Positions 7,409 to 16,900 of a stretch of DNA of 36,479 bases are shown here, one piece after another. Source of the stretch: Lysobacter antibioticus (GTDB lineage Bacteria > Pseudomonadota > Gammaproteobacteria > Xanthomonadales > Xanthomonadaceae); contig NZ_CP013141.1 of assembly GCF_001442535.1 (NCBI RefSeq), forward strand, positions 5,142,340 to 5,178,818, read 5' to 3'. How positions within the stretch are numbered: position 1 is the first letter of the stretch; every line of letters starts with the position of its first letter. The translations under genes were made by a program, and so were the position numbers. The notes under the pieces are model-generated. The model did no database searches and had not been told where the DNA came from. It saw nothing but the letters and a program-made list of their open reading frames with translations.

Positions 7409-7974
7409 GCTTGCGACTCCGGGTGCGGCTCGCCGTTGCGCAGCCATTCGCGAGCGATGAACAGCGCGGCGATGCTGCGGCCTTCGGAGAAATCCTCGCG
7501 CAGGATCAACTCGTGCAGGTCGTCGAGTTTCCACGGCACCACTTCGAGCTCTTCGGGTTCGTCGCCGGGCAGGCGCTCGGGATAGAGATCGCGCGCCAGC
7601 ACCAGATGCGCCTGATGGCTCATGTAGGTCGGTGCGAGGGTCAGCGAGCGCAGCACGGTCAACGAACGCGCGCCATAGCCGGCCTCTTCCTTGAGCTCGC
7701 GGTCGGCGGCCTCGATCGGGCTTTCGCCGGCGTCGATGCGGCCCTTGACCAGGCCGAGCTCGTAGCGATGCACGCCGGCGGCGTATTCGCGCACCAGCAG
7801 CACGGTGTCGTCGTCGATCATCGGCACCACCACGACCGCGCCGTGGCCGCGTCCGTGCAGGCGCTCGTACTGGCGGCGTTCGCCGTTGGAAAACTCGAGA
7901 TCGAGCCGTTCCAGCCGGTACGGACCGGCCTCGTGCTCGGTGACGTGATGAATGGTCGGCAGCCGCCGGGTCAT
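7405..7974 (-). CDS. nudE: ADP compounds hydrolase NudE
   Basis: NudE is a Nudix hydrolase that cleaves ADP-ribose, NADH and diadenosine polyphosphates. The 189-residue length matches the family. The full Nudix box runs from G78 to about G101 (GRIDAGES to RELKEEAGY, with the metal-binding E93, E96 and E97). The helix after it carries LTLAPTYMSHQAHLVLARDLYPERLPGDEPE, typical of NudE. The first base of the downstream cysQ start codon lies inside the last sense codon, as a GTGA overlap. The pair nudE-cysQ is known to be adjacent in other gammaproteobacteria. It is divergent from bioA over a gap of about 50-80 bp. Confidence 0.94.
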   Translation of the reverse strand: MTRRLPTIHHVTEHEAGPYRLERLDLEFSNGERRQYERLHGRGHGAVVVVPMIDDDTVLLVREYAAGVHRYELGLVKGRIDAGESPIEAADRELKEEAGYGARSLTVLRSLTLAPTYMSHQAHLVLARDLYPERLPGDEPEELEVVPWKLDDLHELILREDFSEGRSIAALFIAREWLRNGEPHPESQA

Positions 7975-8012
7975 GGCGCGGCTCCGGGCGTGAGCAGGGA
8001 GCGGAAAGGCAC

Positions 8013-8018
8013 GATAAT
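8013..8018 (+). promoter_or_regulatory. Candidate -10 box for bioA-rsmE
   Basis: GATAAT lies just 6 bases before the first ATG of bioA. A TGAGCA at 7991-7996, with a spacer of 16 bp, is only a poor -35 match. If this promoter is real, transcription would begin at about 8025. That favours the bioA ATG at 8052, or a leaderless message. Confidence 0.3.
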
Positions 8019-8024
8019 AGGGGG

Positions 8025-9452
8025 ATGCGAGAGATCACTCACGACACGACGATGCTAACAGAGCCGGGCGCCGACGCGGCGGACTCCTGGCGCGAACGCG
8101 ACCTGGCGGTGCTCTGGCATCCCTGCACCCAGATGCGCGAACACCCCCATACGCTGCCGTTGCTGCCGATCGCGAGCGGGCAAGGCCCGTGGCTGATCGG
8201 CCGCGACGGGCGTCGCTATCTGGATGCGATCTCGAGTTGGTGGACCAACCTGTTCGGCCACGCCGAACCGCGCATCGCTGAGGCCATCGCGACCCAGGCG
8301 CGCACCCTGGAACACGTGATTCTGGCCGGCTGCTCGCACGCGCCGGCGGTCGAACTCGCCGAGCGCCTGCTGGCGCTGGCGCCGCGACAGGACGGGCGCG
8401 CGCCGCTGAGCAAGGTGTTCTACGCCGACAACGGTTCGGCCGGGGTCGAGGTCGCCCTGAAGATGGCCTTCCACTGGTTCCGCAACCGCGGCATCGAAGG
8501 CCGGACCAAGTTCATCGCCCTGGAGAACGGCTACCACGGCGAGACCCTCGGCGCGCTCGCGGTCGGCGACATTCCGCTGTACCGGCGCATCTACGCACCG
8601 CTGCTGGCCGAGTCGCTGTTCGCGCCCTCGCCCGACGCCTACCTGTGCGAACCCGGCCAAACCCCGGCCGAGCGCGCCGAACAGGCCGCGACGGCTTTGC
8701 GTCATCTGCTCGAACGCCATGCCGATGAAGTCTGCGCGCTGATCCTGGAACCGCGCGTGCAGTGCGCCGGCGGCATGCGCATGCACGACCCTGTGTATCT
8801 CAAGCTGGCGCGCGAACTGTGCGACGAGCACGGCGTGTTCCTGATCGCCGACGAGATCGCGGTCGGCTTCGGCCGCACCGGCACCTTGTTCGCGAGCGAG
8901 CAGGCCGGAGTGATGCCGGACCTGCTGTGCCTGTCCAAAGGCCTGACCGGCGGCGCCCTGCCTTTGGCGGCGGTGCTGACCACCCAGTCGATCTACGACG
9001 GCTTTCTCGACGACTCGCGCGAGCGCGCCTTCCTGCACTCGCACAGCTACACCGGCAACCCGCTGGCCTGCGCGGCGGCGCTGGCCAGCCTGGATATTTT
9101 CCGCGACGACGACATCGTCGCCCGCAACCGCGCCACCAGCGCGCGCATGGCCCGGCTCGCCGCCGATTTCGCCGACCACCCGCACGTCGCCGACGTGCGC
9201 CAGGCCGGCATGATCGTCGCCTTCGAACTGACCCGTAACGGCGACAAGCGCACGCCGTTCGACCCGGCCGCCCGCTTCGGCCTGCACGCGTATCGCGCCG
9301 CACTCGAACGCGGCGTGCTGCTGCGGCCGCTCGGCGACGTGCTGTACTGGATGCCGCCCTATTCGATCGACGAGGACGCCCTGGGCCTGCTCGCCGACAC
9401 CACGCGCGCGGCGATCGACCATGCCGTGCGGGAGGCCGACGCATGCGCCTGA
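8025..9452 (+). CDS. bioA: Adenosylmethionine-8-amino-7-oxononanoate aminotransferase BioA
   Basis: BioA is the PLP-dependent enzyme that turns KAPA into DAPA in biotin synthesis, using S-adenosylmethionine as amino donor. The 475-residue reading has the class III signatures: SSWWTNLFGHAEPRI, YADNGSAGVEVALKMAFHW, ENGYHGETLGALAVGD and LIADEIAVGFGRTGTLFA. The PLP lysine is in LSKGLTGG. The first ATG (8025) is preceded directly by a run of G with no spacer. The ATG at 8052 (466 residues) is an equally possible start and fits the candidate -10 box. Its 3' end overlaps rsmE by 10 bp. No other biotin genes are present in the window. Confidence 0.96.
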   Translation: MREITHDTTMLTEPGADAADSWRERDLAVLWHPCTQMREHPHTLPLLPIASGQGPWLIGRDGRRYLDAISSWWTNLFGHAEPRIAEAIATQARTLEHVILAGCSHAPAVELAERLLALAPRQDGRAPLSKVFYADNGSAGVEVALKMAFHWFRNRGIEGRTKFIALENGYHGETLGALAVGDIPLYRRIYAPLLAESLFAPSPDAYLCEPGQTPAERAEQAATALRHLLERHADEVCALILEPRVQCAGGMRMHDPVYLKLARELCDEHGVFLIADEIAVGFGRTGTLFASEQAGVMPDLLCLSKGLTGGALPLAAVLTTQSIYDGFLDDSRERAFLHSHSYTGNPLACAAALASLDIFRDDDIVARNRATSARMARLAADFADHPHVADVRQAGMIVAFELTRNGDKRTPFDPAARFGLHAYRAALERGVLLRPLGDVLYWMPPYSIDEDALGLLADTTRAAIDHAVREADACA

Positions 9453-10180
9453 CCCGAGTCCACGTCGATGCCGATCTCGCCGCCGGTCGCGAGGTCGTGC
9501 TGCCCGAAGGCCCCGCCACGCACCTGGCGCGCGTGCTACGTCACGAAGTCGGCGACGCCTGCGTGCTGTTCAACGGCGACGGCCGCGACTACCACGGCCG
9601 CATCGCCGCGCTCGGCAAGCGCGAGGTGCGGGTAGCGATCGAATCGGTGCAGGACGTCGAACGCGAATCGCCGCTGCCGCTGGTGCTGTTGCAAGGCATC
9701 GCCCGCGGCGAAAAGATGGACCTGATCCTGCAGAAAGCCACCGAACTCGGCGTGCATGCCGTGCACCCGCTGTGGTCGCAGCGCAGCGAGGTCAAGCTCG
9801 ACGAAGCGCGCGCGGAGAAACGTCATGCGCATTGGCGCAACGTGGTGGCTTCGGCCTGCGAGCAGAGCGGTCGTGCGCGCGTGCCCGAGGTGTCGGCGCC
9901 GCGTTCGCTGGCGGCAACGCTGGCGGCGCTGCCGCCGGGCGGCCTGCGCCTGATCCTCGACCCGGACGGCGAACTCGCCTTCGCCACGTTGACCGTCGCG
10001 ACCGAGGCGGCGGTGCTGCTCGCGATCGGCCCGGAAGGCGGCTGGTCGCCGTTGGATCGCCAGCAACTGCGCGATGCCGGCTTCCAGGGCCTGCGCCTGG
10101 GCCCGCGCATCCTGCGCACCGAAACCGCGGGACTGGCGGCCATCGCGGCCTTGCAGGCCAGGTTCGGCGACCTGGCCTGA
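9443..10180 (+). CDS. rsmE: 16S rRNA (uracil1498-N3)-methyltransferase RsmE
   Basis: RsmE methylates N3 of U1498 in 16S rRNA, using S-adenosylmethionine. The 245-residue protein has an N-terminal PUA-like part (to about residue 70, with HLARVLRHEVGDACVLFNGDG). A SPOUT methyltransferase domain follows, with the knot motifs GEKMDLILQKATELGV, LAIGPEGGWS and LGPRILRTETAGLAA. These are the family's diagnostic segments. The start overlaps bioA by 10 bp, so expression is probably coupled. It ends about 60 bases ahead of a hairpin. Confidence 0.97.
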   Translation: MRLTRVHVDADLAAGREVVLPEGPATHLARVLRHEVGDACVLFNGDGRDYHGRIAALGKREVRVAIESVQDVERESPLPLVLLQGIARGEKMDLILQKATELGVHAVHPLWSQRSEVKLDEARAEKRHAHWRNVVASACEQSGRARVPEVSAPRSLAATLAALPPGGLRLILDPDGELAFATLTVATEAAVLLAIGPEGGWSPLDRQQLRDAGFQGLRLGPRILRTETAGLAAIAALQARFGDLA

Positions 10181-10243
10181 AGCGGGATGCATCGTCGCTT
10201 TTGAAGCTCGGGTACCCCTTCTAAGGCTAAGGGCATCCCCCTA

Positions 10244-10262
10244 CCCTCTTTTCCAAAGGGGG
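10244..10262 (+). terminator. Hairpin downstream of bioA-rsmE
   Basis: The arms CCCTCTTT (10244-10251) and AAAGGGGG (10255-10262) form an 8-bp stem, with one G-T pair and a 3-base loop. It lies 63 bases after the rsmE stop. No T-run follows. The rest of 10181-10454 shows no credible gene; a short ORF at 10271-10465 has no homology I can recognise. Confidence 0.4.
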
Positions 10263-10454
10263 GAGCTGCGATGCGCGGCGACCTGCTATCCACCCGTGAG
10301 AAAGAGACTGCTCTGAGCGGCTACTGCCGCGGCGACCGGGGAACTACACAAGGCGGCCGGGGCTATTGCCCGCTTTGGGGAGGCGGCGGCGCCTGCGCAG
10401 CAGGTGCGGGGGATTTGCTGTTGCTGTTGCCTCATCCGAGCCCGGTAACAAGGC

Positions 10455-11594
10455 TCAGATCTTGAAATAGATCCGCCGCGCGTCCAGCCACCGCACCACG
10501 CCCCACCACAGCGCGACAAAGACCAGCGCGAACGCCAGCGAAGGCAGATAAGGCCCGAACTGCGGCGTCATCCAGTCGGCGAAGCCACGCCGATAGATCG
10601 GCTGCAGCCAGCCCAGCCCCATCAGCAGATACAGCAGCAAGGCCGAACCGCCATAGGCGGCGATCGCGTTTACGCCGAAAGCGCGTCCGAACGCGGGCCA
10701 GCCGCGACGGTCGATCAGTTCATGGAACACGGCCAGCACCCAACACGACAGACCGCCGCTCCACAGCACGTAGGCCGGGGTCCACAGGTTCTTGTTGAGC
10801 GGCTGCCAATAGGCCCCGGCCCAGCCTGCGAGCAGGCACACCGCACCGGCGATCCACAGCGCACGCAGATTGCCGCGGCGCAGCCAGTCGCCGGCGCGCA
10901 GGCCGAGCAAGGTGGTCGCCAACGCACCGAGCGTCGACACCAGACCTTCGGGGTCGTGACCGCGGCCGCTGACCGGGTCGATCTGGAAGACGTGAACGCC
11001 GAACAGCGCACTGTCGAGACGACTGGCGATGTTCTCGAACGGCGCATAACTACCGCCGGCTGCGAGCAAAGCCGCATAACCGAACAACAACGCGCCCCAG
11101 ACGATCCACTGCGCCCGCGCCGGCAAGTACAGCGCGATCAGCGCCGCCGCGGCGAAGCACAGGCCGATGCGCTGCAACACGCCAGGCACACGCAAATGAT
11201 CGTGGCCGATCGCCCACATCGCGCAGACATGCAGCAGCAGGCCGAGACCGACGATACGCAACGCGCGCCACAGCGCTGGCCGCAGCAAGCTCGCCGCGGC
11301 CACGCCGTGCTCGCGGCGCGGCATCAACGCCAGCGCGATCGACACGCCGACGATGAACAGGAATATCGGAAATACGAGGTCGGTCGGGGTGAAACCGTGC
11401 CATTGCGAATGCATCAAGGGCGCGTAGACATGGCCCCAATCGCCGGGATTGTTGACCAACAACATCGCCGCGACGGTGAGCCCGCGCAGGGCGTCGATCG
11501 AGGCGTAGCGCTTCGGCGCCGCCGCGGCCGACGGCGGGCCAGATAAAGGGCGCGACTGCGGCGGCGCGCCGCGTTCCTGCGGCGCCGGACTCAC
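10455..11594 (-). CDS. DUF5009/HGSNAT-like multipass acyltransferase
   Basis: This multipass inner-membrane protein has the opening RYASIDALRGLTVAAMLLVNNPGDW and then HSQWHGFTPTDLVFPIFLFIVGVSIALAL. These are the hallmarks of the DUF5009/heparan-alpha-glucosaminide N-acetyltransferase-like family, which moves acyl groups across the membrane to sugars. About ten membrane helices follow, and the chain ends in a charged tail (RWLDARRIYFKI). The frame stays open far upstream. The GTG at 11594 is chosen because it overlaps the chpC stop as GTGA, giving 379 residues. The first 30 residues are Pro- and Ala-rich. It is the last gene of the Pil-Chp operon by position. Its substrate is unknown, and a link to pili or a cell-surface glycan is speculation. 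Confidence 0.88.
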   Translation of the reverse strand: MSPAPQERGAPPQSRPLSGPPSAAAAPKRYASIDALRGLTVAAMLLVNNPGDWGHVYAPLMHSQWHGFTPTDLVFPIFLFIVGVSIALALMPRREHGVAAASLLRPALWRALRIVGLGLLLHVCAMWAIGHDHLRVPGVLQRIGLCFAAAALIALYLPARAQWIVWGALLFGYAALLAAGGSYAPFENIASRLDSALFGVHVFQIDPVSGRGHDPEGLVSTLGALATTLLGLRAGDWLRRGNLRALWIAGAVCLLAGWAGAYWQPLNKNLWTPAYVLWSGGLSCWVLAVFHELIDRRGWPAFGRAFGVNAIAAYGGSALLLYLLMGLGWLQPIYRRGFADWMTPQFGPYLPSLAFALVFVALWWGVVRWLDARRIYFKI

Positions 11595-12100
11595 GCCGCT
11601 TGCGCGAGCGCTTCGCCGATCATCGCTTCCAGCGCTTCCAGATCGGGCAGCAGCGCCGGATCGTCGTTGAGCAGCACGCGCGCCTGCACGGCGTGCGGCA
11701 ACACGTCGCCTTCGCGTCCGGCGATCGACAAGCTGTCGCGCGACACCGTGACCAGGCGCGGGAAGCCCTGGGTCAACAAGGCGAAGTACGGCAGGCGCGA
11801 AGCGGCGCTGAGCGCCTTCAGCACGACGACCTTGCTGCCCAGGCCGCCCTGCTCGCGGGCGAGCCCGGACAGTTCGCCGAAAGCGATCAGCGGCAGATGC
11901 CAGCCGCGCCAGCGGATCTGGCCGAGCAGCCAGCGCGGTGCGTCTTCGATCGGCGCCGGCGGCGCATAGGACAGCACCTCGGCGATGGTCGCGTTGGGCA
12001 GCAGCAGTCGTGCGCCGCCGACCTGGATCAACACGCCGCGGATGTCGGCCTGCGAGGTGGCTTCGGGGGGTGCGTCGCTGATCTGGTTCTCGTTCGACAT
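11591..12100 (-). CDS. chpC: CheW-like adaptor ChpC
   Basis: This is a 169-residue CheW-domain protein that would join receptor and kinase in the Pil-Chp array. The domain covers about residues 18-160 (ADIRGVLIQVGGARLLLPNATIAEVLSY, then GQIRWRGWHLPLIAFGEL and VVVLKALSAASRLPYFALLTQGFPRLVTV). It lies next to the CheB-like gene, in the position of Pseudomonas chpC. It is more divergent than PilI, with an acidic C-terminal helix. The start ATG is 132 bp after the stop of chpB, with two hairpins in that gap. The 3' end is coupled to the DUF5009 gene. Confidence 0.87.
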   Translation of the reverse strand: MSNENQISDAPPEATSQADIRGVLIQVGGARLLLPNATIAEVLSYAPPAPIEDAPRWLLGQIRWRGWHLPLIAFGELSGLAREQGGLGSKVVVLKALSAASRLPYFALLTQGFPRLVTVSRDSLSIAGREGDVLPHAVQARVLLNDDPALLPDLEALEAMIGEALAQAA

Positions 12101-12167
12101 CGCTTCGCGTCCTCGCCGCGGATTGCGCGGCCTTCAACGGGTGGATCTGCTGCGGTGGATTCCTTGA

Positions 12168-12210
12168 TGCCGGAATCCTGGATTCGGTGCCGTCGCCACG
12201 CGGCGACGGC
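12168..12210 (-). promoter_or_regulatory. Two adjacent hairpins between chpB and chpC
   Basis: The larger hairpin has 9-bp arms GCCGTCGCC (12189-12197) and GGCGACGGC (12202-12210) with a 4-base loop. A smaller one at 12168-12185 pairs CCG-AATC with GATT-CGG around one bulged base. Neither is followed by a T-run. They may protect the mRNA or tune the level of chpC relative to chpB. Confidence 0.45.
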
Positions 12211-12232
12211 GTTCGGGCTCTTAGCTTGCGGC

Positions 12233-13969
12233 CTAGATCGCGCTTTGCACGGACCAGCGCGAGGCCAGTTTGGCGGCCAGATCGGCCGGCTGTCCGCTGC
12301 CGGCGCCGCGCGCGATCGCCGCGCTGGCCGCGGCCGCGTCGTAGCAACCGTCGGGCGACTGGCCGGCGACCATCGCGCCCTGCGCGGACAGTTGCATCGC
12401 CGCATCGACCTGGGCCGGGTCGGCGCCGCTGAACAAGAACACCGCGCTGTCGGAGGCCGGCAAGGCGTCGAGCACCTCGGCGCCTTCGACGAACTGGATG
12501 CCGCTGTCGCTGACGTCGATGCCGAGTCCGGCCGGCAGGATGTAGATCACCCCATCGATGGTGCGCGTGCCGGGTTCGGCGAGCTTGACCAGCACCGAGG
12601 TGGCGCGCTGCATCTGCGCGACCAACTTGTCGTAGCGGCCGCCATCGAGACGCTGTTGCACCAGCACCGGGCGGCCGAAATTCTCCGGCAACGCGCCGAG
12701 CAACTGGCGCACCGCATCGGGTCCGCCGATGCCGGCGAGCACGAGCACGGCGCCATTGCGGGTCGAGGTCGGGACGCTGTCGTCGACCAGTTCCAGGCCG
12801 GAAATACGCCGTTCGATTTCGTCGAGATCGTGCTTGCCGGCCGAGGCGTTGCCGTGCGCGCCGCTTTGCCCGGTGGCTGCGCTGACCAGGCTGGCTTCGT
12901 CGCTGAACGACCAGTCCGGCACCGCCGGCGTCGGCGGCAGCGGCGCTTTCGGCGCCGCCTGCAGGTCATCGTTCAAGGCGAACTCGAGATCGCTGTCGAA
13001 GCTGCGCGCTTCGGCGGCGGCGCGTTCGTTGCGGCCGTCGTCGAAATCGAGCGGCGCGACCGTCGAGGCGGATGCGGACGAGTCGTCCTGGATCGAGAAG
13101 GCGCTGTCGAAATCGATCAGCTCGCGAACCTGGTCCTGCGGCGGCGCGCGCCACACTTCCAGATCGCCCAGCCCGGTTTCGTCGAGCGCGGGCACGTCGG
13201 CATGGGCCGTGGCCGGCTCCACCCACTCGTCGAGCGTCGGCGAATACGGCGCGGCGTTGCCCGGGACCTCGTCCTGGCTGTCGACCGCTTCCAAAGTCAG
13301 GTGGCCGATGTCGAAATCGTCGGCGACGACCGCTTCGGTGGCGATGATTTCTTCGGCAACGATCTCTTCGGCGTCGTCCTCGGCCACCGCTTCGGCGGTC
13401 AGGAACTCGATGGTTTCTTCGACCGGCAGCGGCGACGGCGCGACCCGCGCCAGTTCGCCGATCTGTTCGGCGGCGACGAACGACAGCGGGTCCAGCGAGG
13501 CTTCGGCCGAGGCCGGATCGAACCCGACCGGCTCCTGCGCCAACGGCGATCCCGCCGCGAACGGACGCTCGAACCCGGTCGAGATCAGCATCGGATCGGG
13601 TTCCGGCTCGGGCTCGCGGCCCGGCGGCAACACGTCGTCGTGGCGGTGCAACTTGGCGCTGAGGTGGCGCGCCCAACGCGCCTCGTCCCAGCCCTCGCGC
13701 GACACCGTCAGTTCGGCTTCCTCGAAGATCACCTCGATCGAGGGATCGACCAGCAGGTTCTCGAAACGGTCCAGCGCGTCCTCGGTGGCCGGGTCGAGCA
13801 CGACCACGACCACGTCCGGATCGGCCGCGTCGAGCGCAGCCGGTTCCAGCGCGGTCGGATCGCCCACCAACACCAGGTTCGCGCCGGCATCGCCGAGCGC
13901 GCTACGCAAACGGTCGCAGGCCACGCCGGCCCGCGCCAACAACGCTACGCGACGTTCTGCTTCAGCCAT
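12233..13969 (-). CDS. chpB: CheB-like protein ChpB, catalytic residues lost
   Basis: This 578-residue protein stands in the chpB position. The first 110 residues look like a degenerate receiver ([14 protein letters not shown]). A long acidic, poorly conserved linker follows (about 115-395). The C-terminal part, about 403-560, has the outline of the CheB methylesterase domain. Where active CheB has the Ser motif (GASTGG), this protein has AGIGGP, with G413 in the Ser position. The catalytic His (QHMP) is replaced by QQRL, with Q439. The Asp of SGMGxDG is not matched in [10 protein letters not shown]. It is therefore probably not an active glutamate methylesterase, and a structural or binding role is more likely (inference). 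ATG 13969 overlaps the chpA 3' end; a TTG 18 bases further upstream is also in frame. Confidence 0.8.
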   Translation of the reverse strand: MAEAERRVALLARAGVACDRLRSALGDAGANLVLVGDPTALEPAALDAADPDVVVVVLDPATEDALDRFENLLVDPSIEVIFEEAELTVSREGWDEARWARHLSAKLHRHDDVLPPGREPEPEPDPMLISTGFERPFAAGSPLAQEPVGFDPASAEASLDPLSFVAAEQIGELARVAPSPLPVEETIEFLTAEAVAEDDAEEIVAEEIIATEAVVADDFDIGHLTLEAVDSQDEVPGNAAPYSPTLDEWVEPATAHADVPALDETGLGDLEVWRAPPQDQVRELIDFDSAFSIQDDSSASASTVAPLDFDDGRNERAAAEARSFDSDLEFALNDDLQAAPKAPLPPTPAVPDWSFSDEASLVSAATGQSGAHGNASAGKHDLDEIERRISGLELVDDSVPTSTRNGAVLVLAGIGGPDAVRQLLGALPENFGRPVLVQQRLDGGRYDKLVAQMQRATSVLVKLAEPGTRTIDGVIYILPAGLGIDVSDSGIQFVEGAEVLDALPASDSAVFLFSGADPAQVDAAMQLSAQGAMVAGQSPDGCYDAAAASAAIARGAGSGQPADLAAKLASRWSVQSAI

Positions 13970-16900
13970 GATGACGCGCGATTCCAAGCAGTTCGAACAC
14001 GTTGCGGATCAATTCAAGCTCCTGATAAGGCTTGCCGAGATAACGCTCGACACCGATCTCGAACGCACGCTGGCGATGTTTCTCGCCGGTACGCGAGGTG
14101 ATCATCACGATCGGCACTTCGCGCATGCGCGCGTCGGCCTTCATCTGCGTGGCCAGCTCGTAACCGTCCATGCGCGGCATTTCGATGTCGAGCAGCATCA
14201 GGTCGGGCACGCGCTCGGCCATGCGTTCGAGCGCATCGATGCCGTCCTTCGCGGTGATGACCTCGAAGTTGTGGCGTTCGAGCACGCGGCCGGTGACCTT
14301 GCGCATCGTCACCGAGTCGTCGACCACCATCACCAGCGGCACGCGGCGGGTTTCCGCCGGGGCCGGCGGCGGCGCCACCACTTGGGCGAAGTCGAGCAAC
14401 TGCGCGGTGCGGCGGCGCACCAGCGGCGCGACGTCGAGGATCACCACCACGCGGCCATCGCCCATGATGGTCGCGCCGAAGATGCCTGGCACCGACGCCA
14501 CCTGCGGGCCGACCGGCTTGACCACGATTTCGCGGTTGCCGATGACCTGGTCGATGGTGATGGCGGCGCGCAGATCGCCGGAGCGGATCAGCAGCAACGG
14601 CATCTGCAGCTGGCCTTCGGCTTTGGCCGGCGCGTGGCCGATCAGGGTGCCGAGGTCGTGGACGACGTAGTCTTCGCCGCCGTAACGGTAGCTGGCCTCG
14701 CCCGCGTCGAGCAGTTCGCGCGACAGGCGGCCGACGCCGCGCACCGAAGCGATCGGCACGGCGAAGGTGATGTCGCCGATGCGCACGAACACCGCCTGGG
14801 TGACCGCGAGCGTCTGCGGCAGGCGCAGGGTGAAGTGGACGCCCTGACCGGGACGCGAGTGGATGTCCAGCGTGCCGCCGAGTTGGCGCACTTCGCTGGC
14901 GACCACGTCCATGCCGACGCCGCGACCGGCGAGGCGGCTGACTTCGTCGGCGGTGGAGAAGCCCGGTTCGAGGATCAGCGAGTCCAGGTCGGCTTCGGCG
15001 ATGACGGCGTCGGCACGCACCAAGCCGCGTTCTTCGCCGCGGCGACGGATCGCCGCACGGTCGAGACCGGCGCCGTCGTCGGCCACTTCCAGCACGACTT
15101 CCGAACCTTCGCGGCGCACCGCGATGCGCACCGTGCCTTCGTCCGGCTTACCGGCGGCGCGACGCTGTTCGGGACGTTCCAGGCCGTGCGCGACGGCGTT
15201 GCGCAGCATGTGCTCCAGCGGAGCGGTCATGCGCTCGAGCACGTTGCGGTCGAGTTCGCCCTGGGTGCCTTCGAGCTTGAGCGTGACCTGCTTGCCCAGT
15301 TCGCTCGAGGCCTGGCGGACCACGCGACGCAGACGCGGCAGCAAGGTGTCGAACGGCACCATGCGCGTGCGCATGAGGCCTTCCTGCAACTCCGAGCTGA
15401 CTCGCGACTGCTGCAGCAGCAGCGTTTCGTACTGACGGGTCAGGTCGTCTAGGGTGTTCTGCAGGCTGTTCTGGTCGGCCGCCGATTCGGTCAGCGCGCG
15501 CGACAGCTGTTGCAGGGTCGAGAAGCGGTCGAGTTCCAGCGGATCGAACGACTGGTCGCCCGAATCGCCCTCGCGCTGGTAGCGCGCGATGATCTGCGCT
15601 TCGGTCTCGATTTCCAGACGGCGCAGCTGGTCGCGCATACGCAGGTTGGTCTGCGCCATTTCCGCGATCGCGCCGCGGAACGCACCCAACTGCTGCTCCA
15701 GGCGTGCGCGATAGATCGCGACTTCGCCGGCGTAGTTGACCAGGCGGTCGAGCAGATCGGCGCGGATACGCACCTGTTCCTGCGGCGCCCGCACGCCGAT
15801 CTCGTCTTCGTCGCCCAGCGGCGCGTCGGCGATCGGCGCGGACAGCGGCTTGAGGCCGTCATGCTCGGCCGCGACCGGCTGCGCTTGCGCTTGCGCTTGC
15901 GGCTGCGCGGCTTCGACCTCGGCCGGCTGCAGACCGGCGAAGCTCGGCATGGCTTCGCCGCGCCAGCGCGCTTCGAACACCGAGATCAGCGCTTCCGGCA
16001 TCGCGATCGCGCGACCGGTGCCGACGCGGGTGACCATCGCGTGCAGGCGGTCGAAACCGCGTTCGAGCAGGACCAGACCGTCGCGACCGAGTTCGGTGCG
16101 ATGGTCGACGACCGCTTCGAGCAGCGACTCCATGACGTGGCCGAGTTCGCCGACGGCCATGATGCCGGCCATGCGCGCACCGCCCTTGAGCGTGTGCAGA
16201 TCGCGCTGCAACCCGACCAACGGCTCGCGCTCGCTCGGCGTCTCGCGCAACTGCGCGAGCAGACCGTCGGAGTGGTCGAGCAGGTCGCCGCCCTCTTCGA
16301 CGAAGATGTCGACGAGTTCGGGATCGAGCTCGCTCACATCGAGCGCTTCTTCGGGATCGGGATTGGCGTTGGAGGCATGCGCGAAGATCGCGGCCAGCGC
16401 AGCCGGCACGCCGGCGGCGATGCCGGTCTGCACGGCCGTGCTTGCACCCGCGACCAGCGCGGCGGCCGGACGCTCGACCTCGGCGCTCGGCGCCTCGTCG
16501 TTGTCGTTGGCCGCGGCTTCGCTGTCGGTGCCGCGGTCGTCGAGACGGACCTGGGCCAGATCGGTCGCCGGCTGTTCGGCATCGGCCTGAGCTTCGGCTT
16601 CGGCTTCGGCCTGCTCGCGTGCGAGGCGCTCGGCTTCGGCGTACTCGGCTTCGAGGCGTTCGTATTCGAGACGCTCGGCTTCGGCGCGTTCCGCGGCGAT
16701 GCGCTCGGCTTCGAGACGTTCGGCTTCGGCCTGTTCGGCGGCGATGCGTTCGGCTTCGAGGCGTTCGGCTTCGGCCTGTTCCGCAGCGATGCGTTCGGCT
16801 TGAAGACGCTCGGCTTCGGCTTGTTCCGCAGCGATACGTTCGGCTTCGAGACGCTCGGCTTCGGCCTGTTCGGCGGCGATGCGCTCGGCCTCCAGGCGTT

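Noticed and set aside
7409..8038. Long upstream extension of cysQ
   Set aside because: This part is the opposite reading of nudE; the GTGA overlap and SD support the short start.
10271..10465. Short plus-strand frame after rsmE
   Set aside because: The start has a GGGGAG ahead of it, but the product is Gly/Leu-rich, has no conserved motif and runs into the opposite gene.
11600..15452. Two long plus-strand frames (11600-14101 and 12729-15452)
   Set aside because: They lie opposite the chpC-chpB-chpA genes and have Arg/Ala-rich content typical of high-GC antisense frames.
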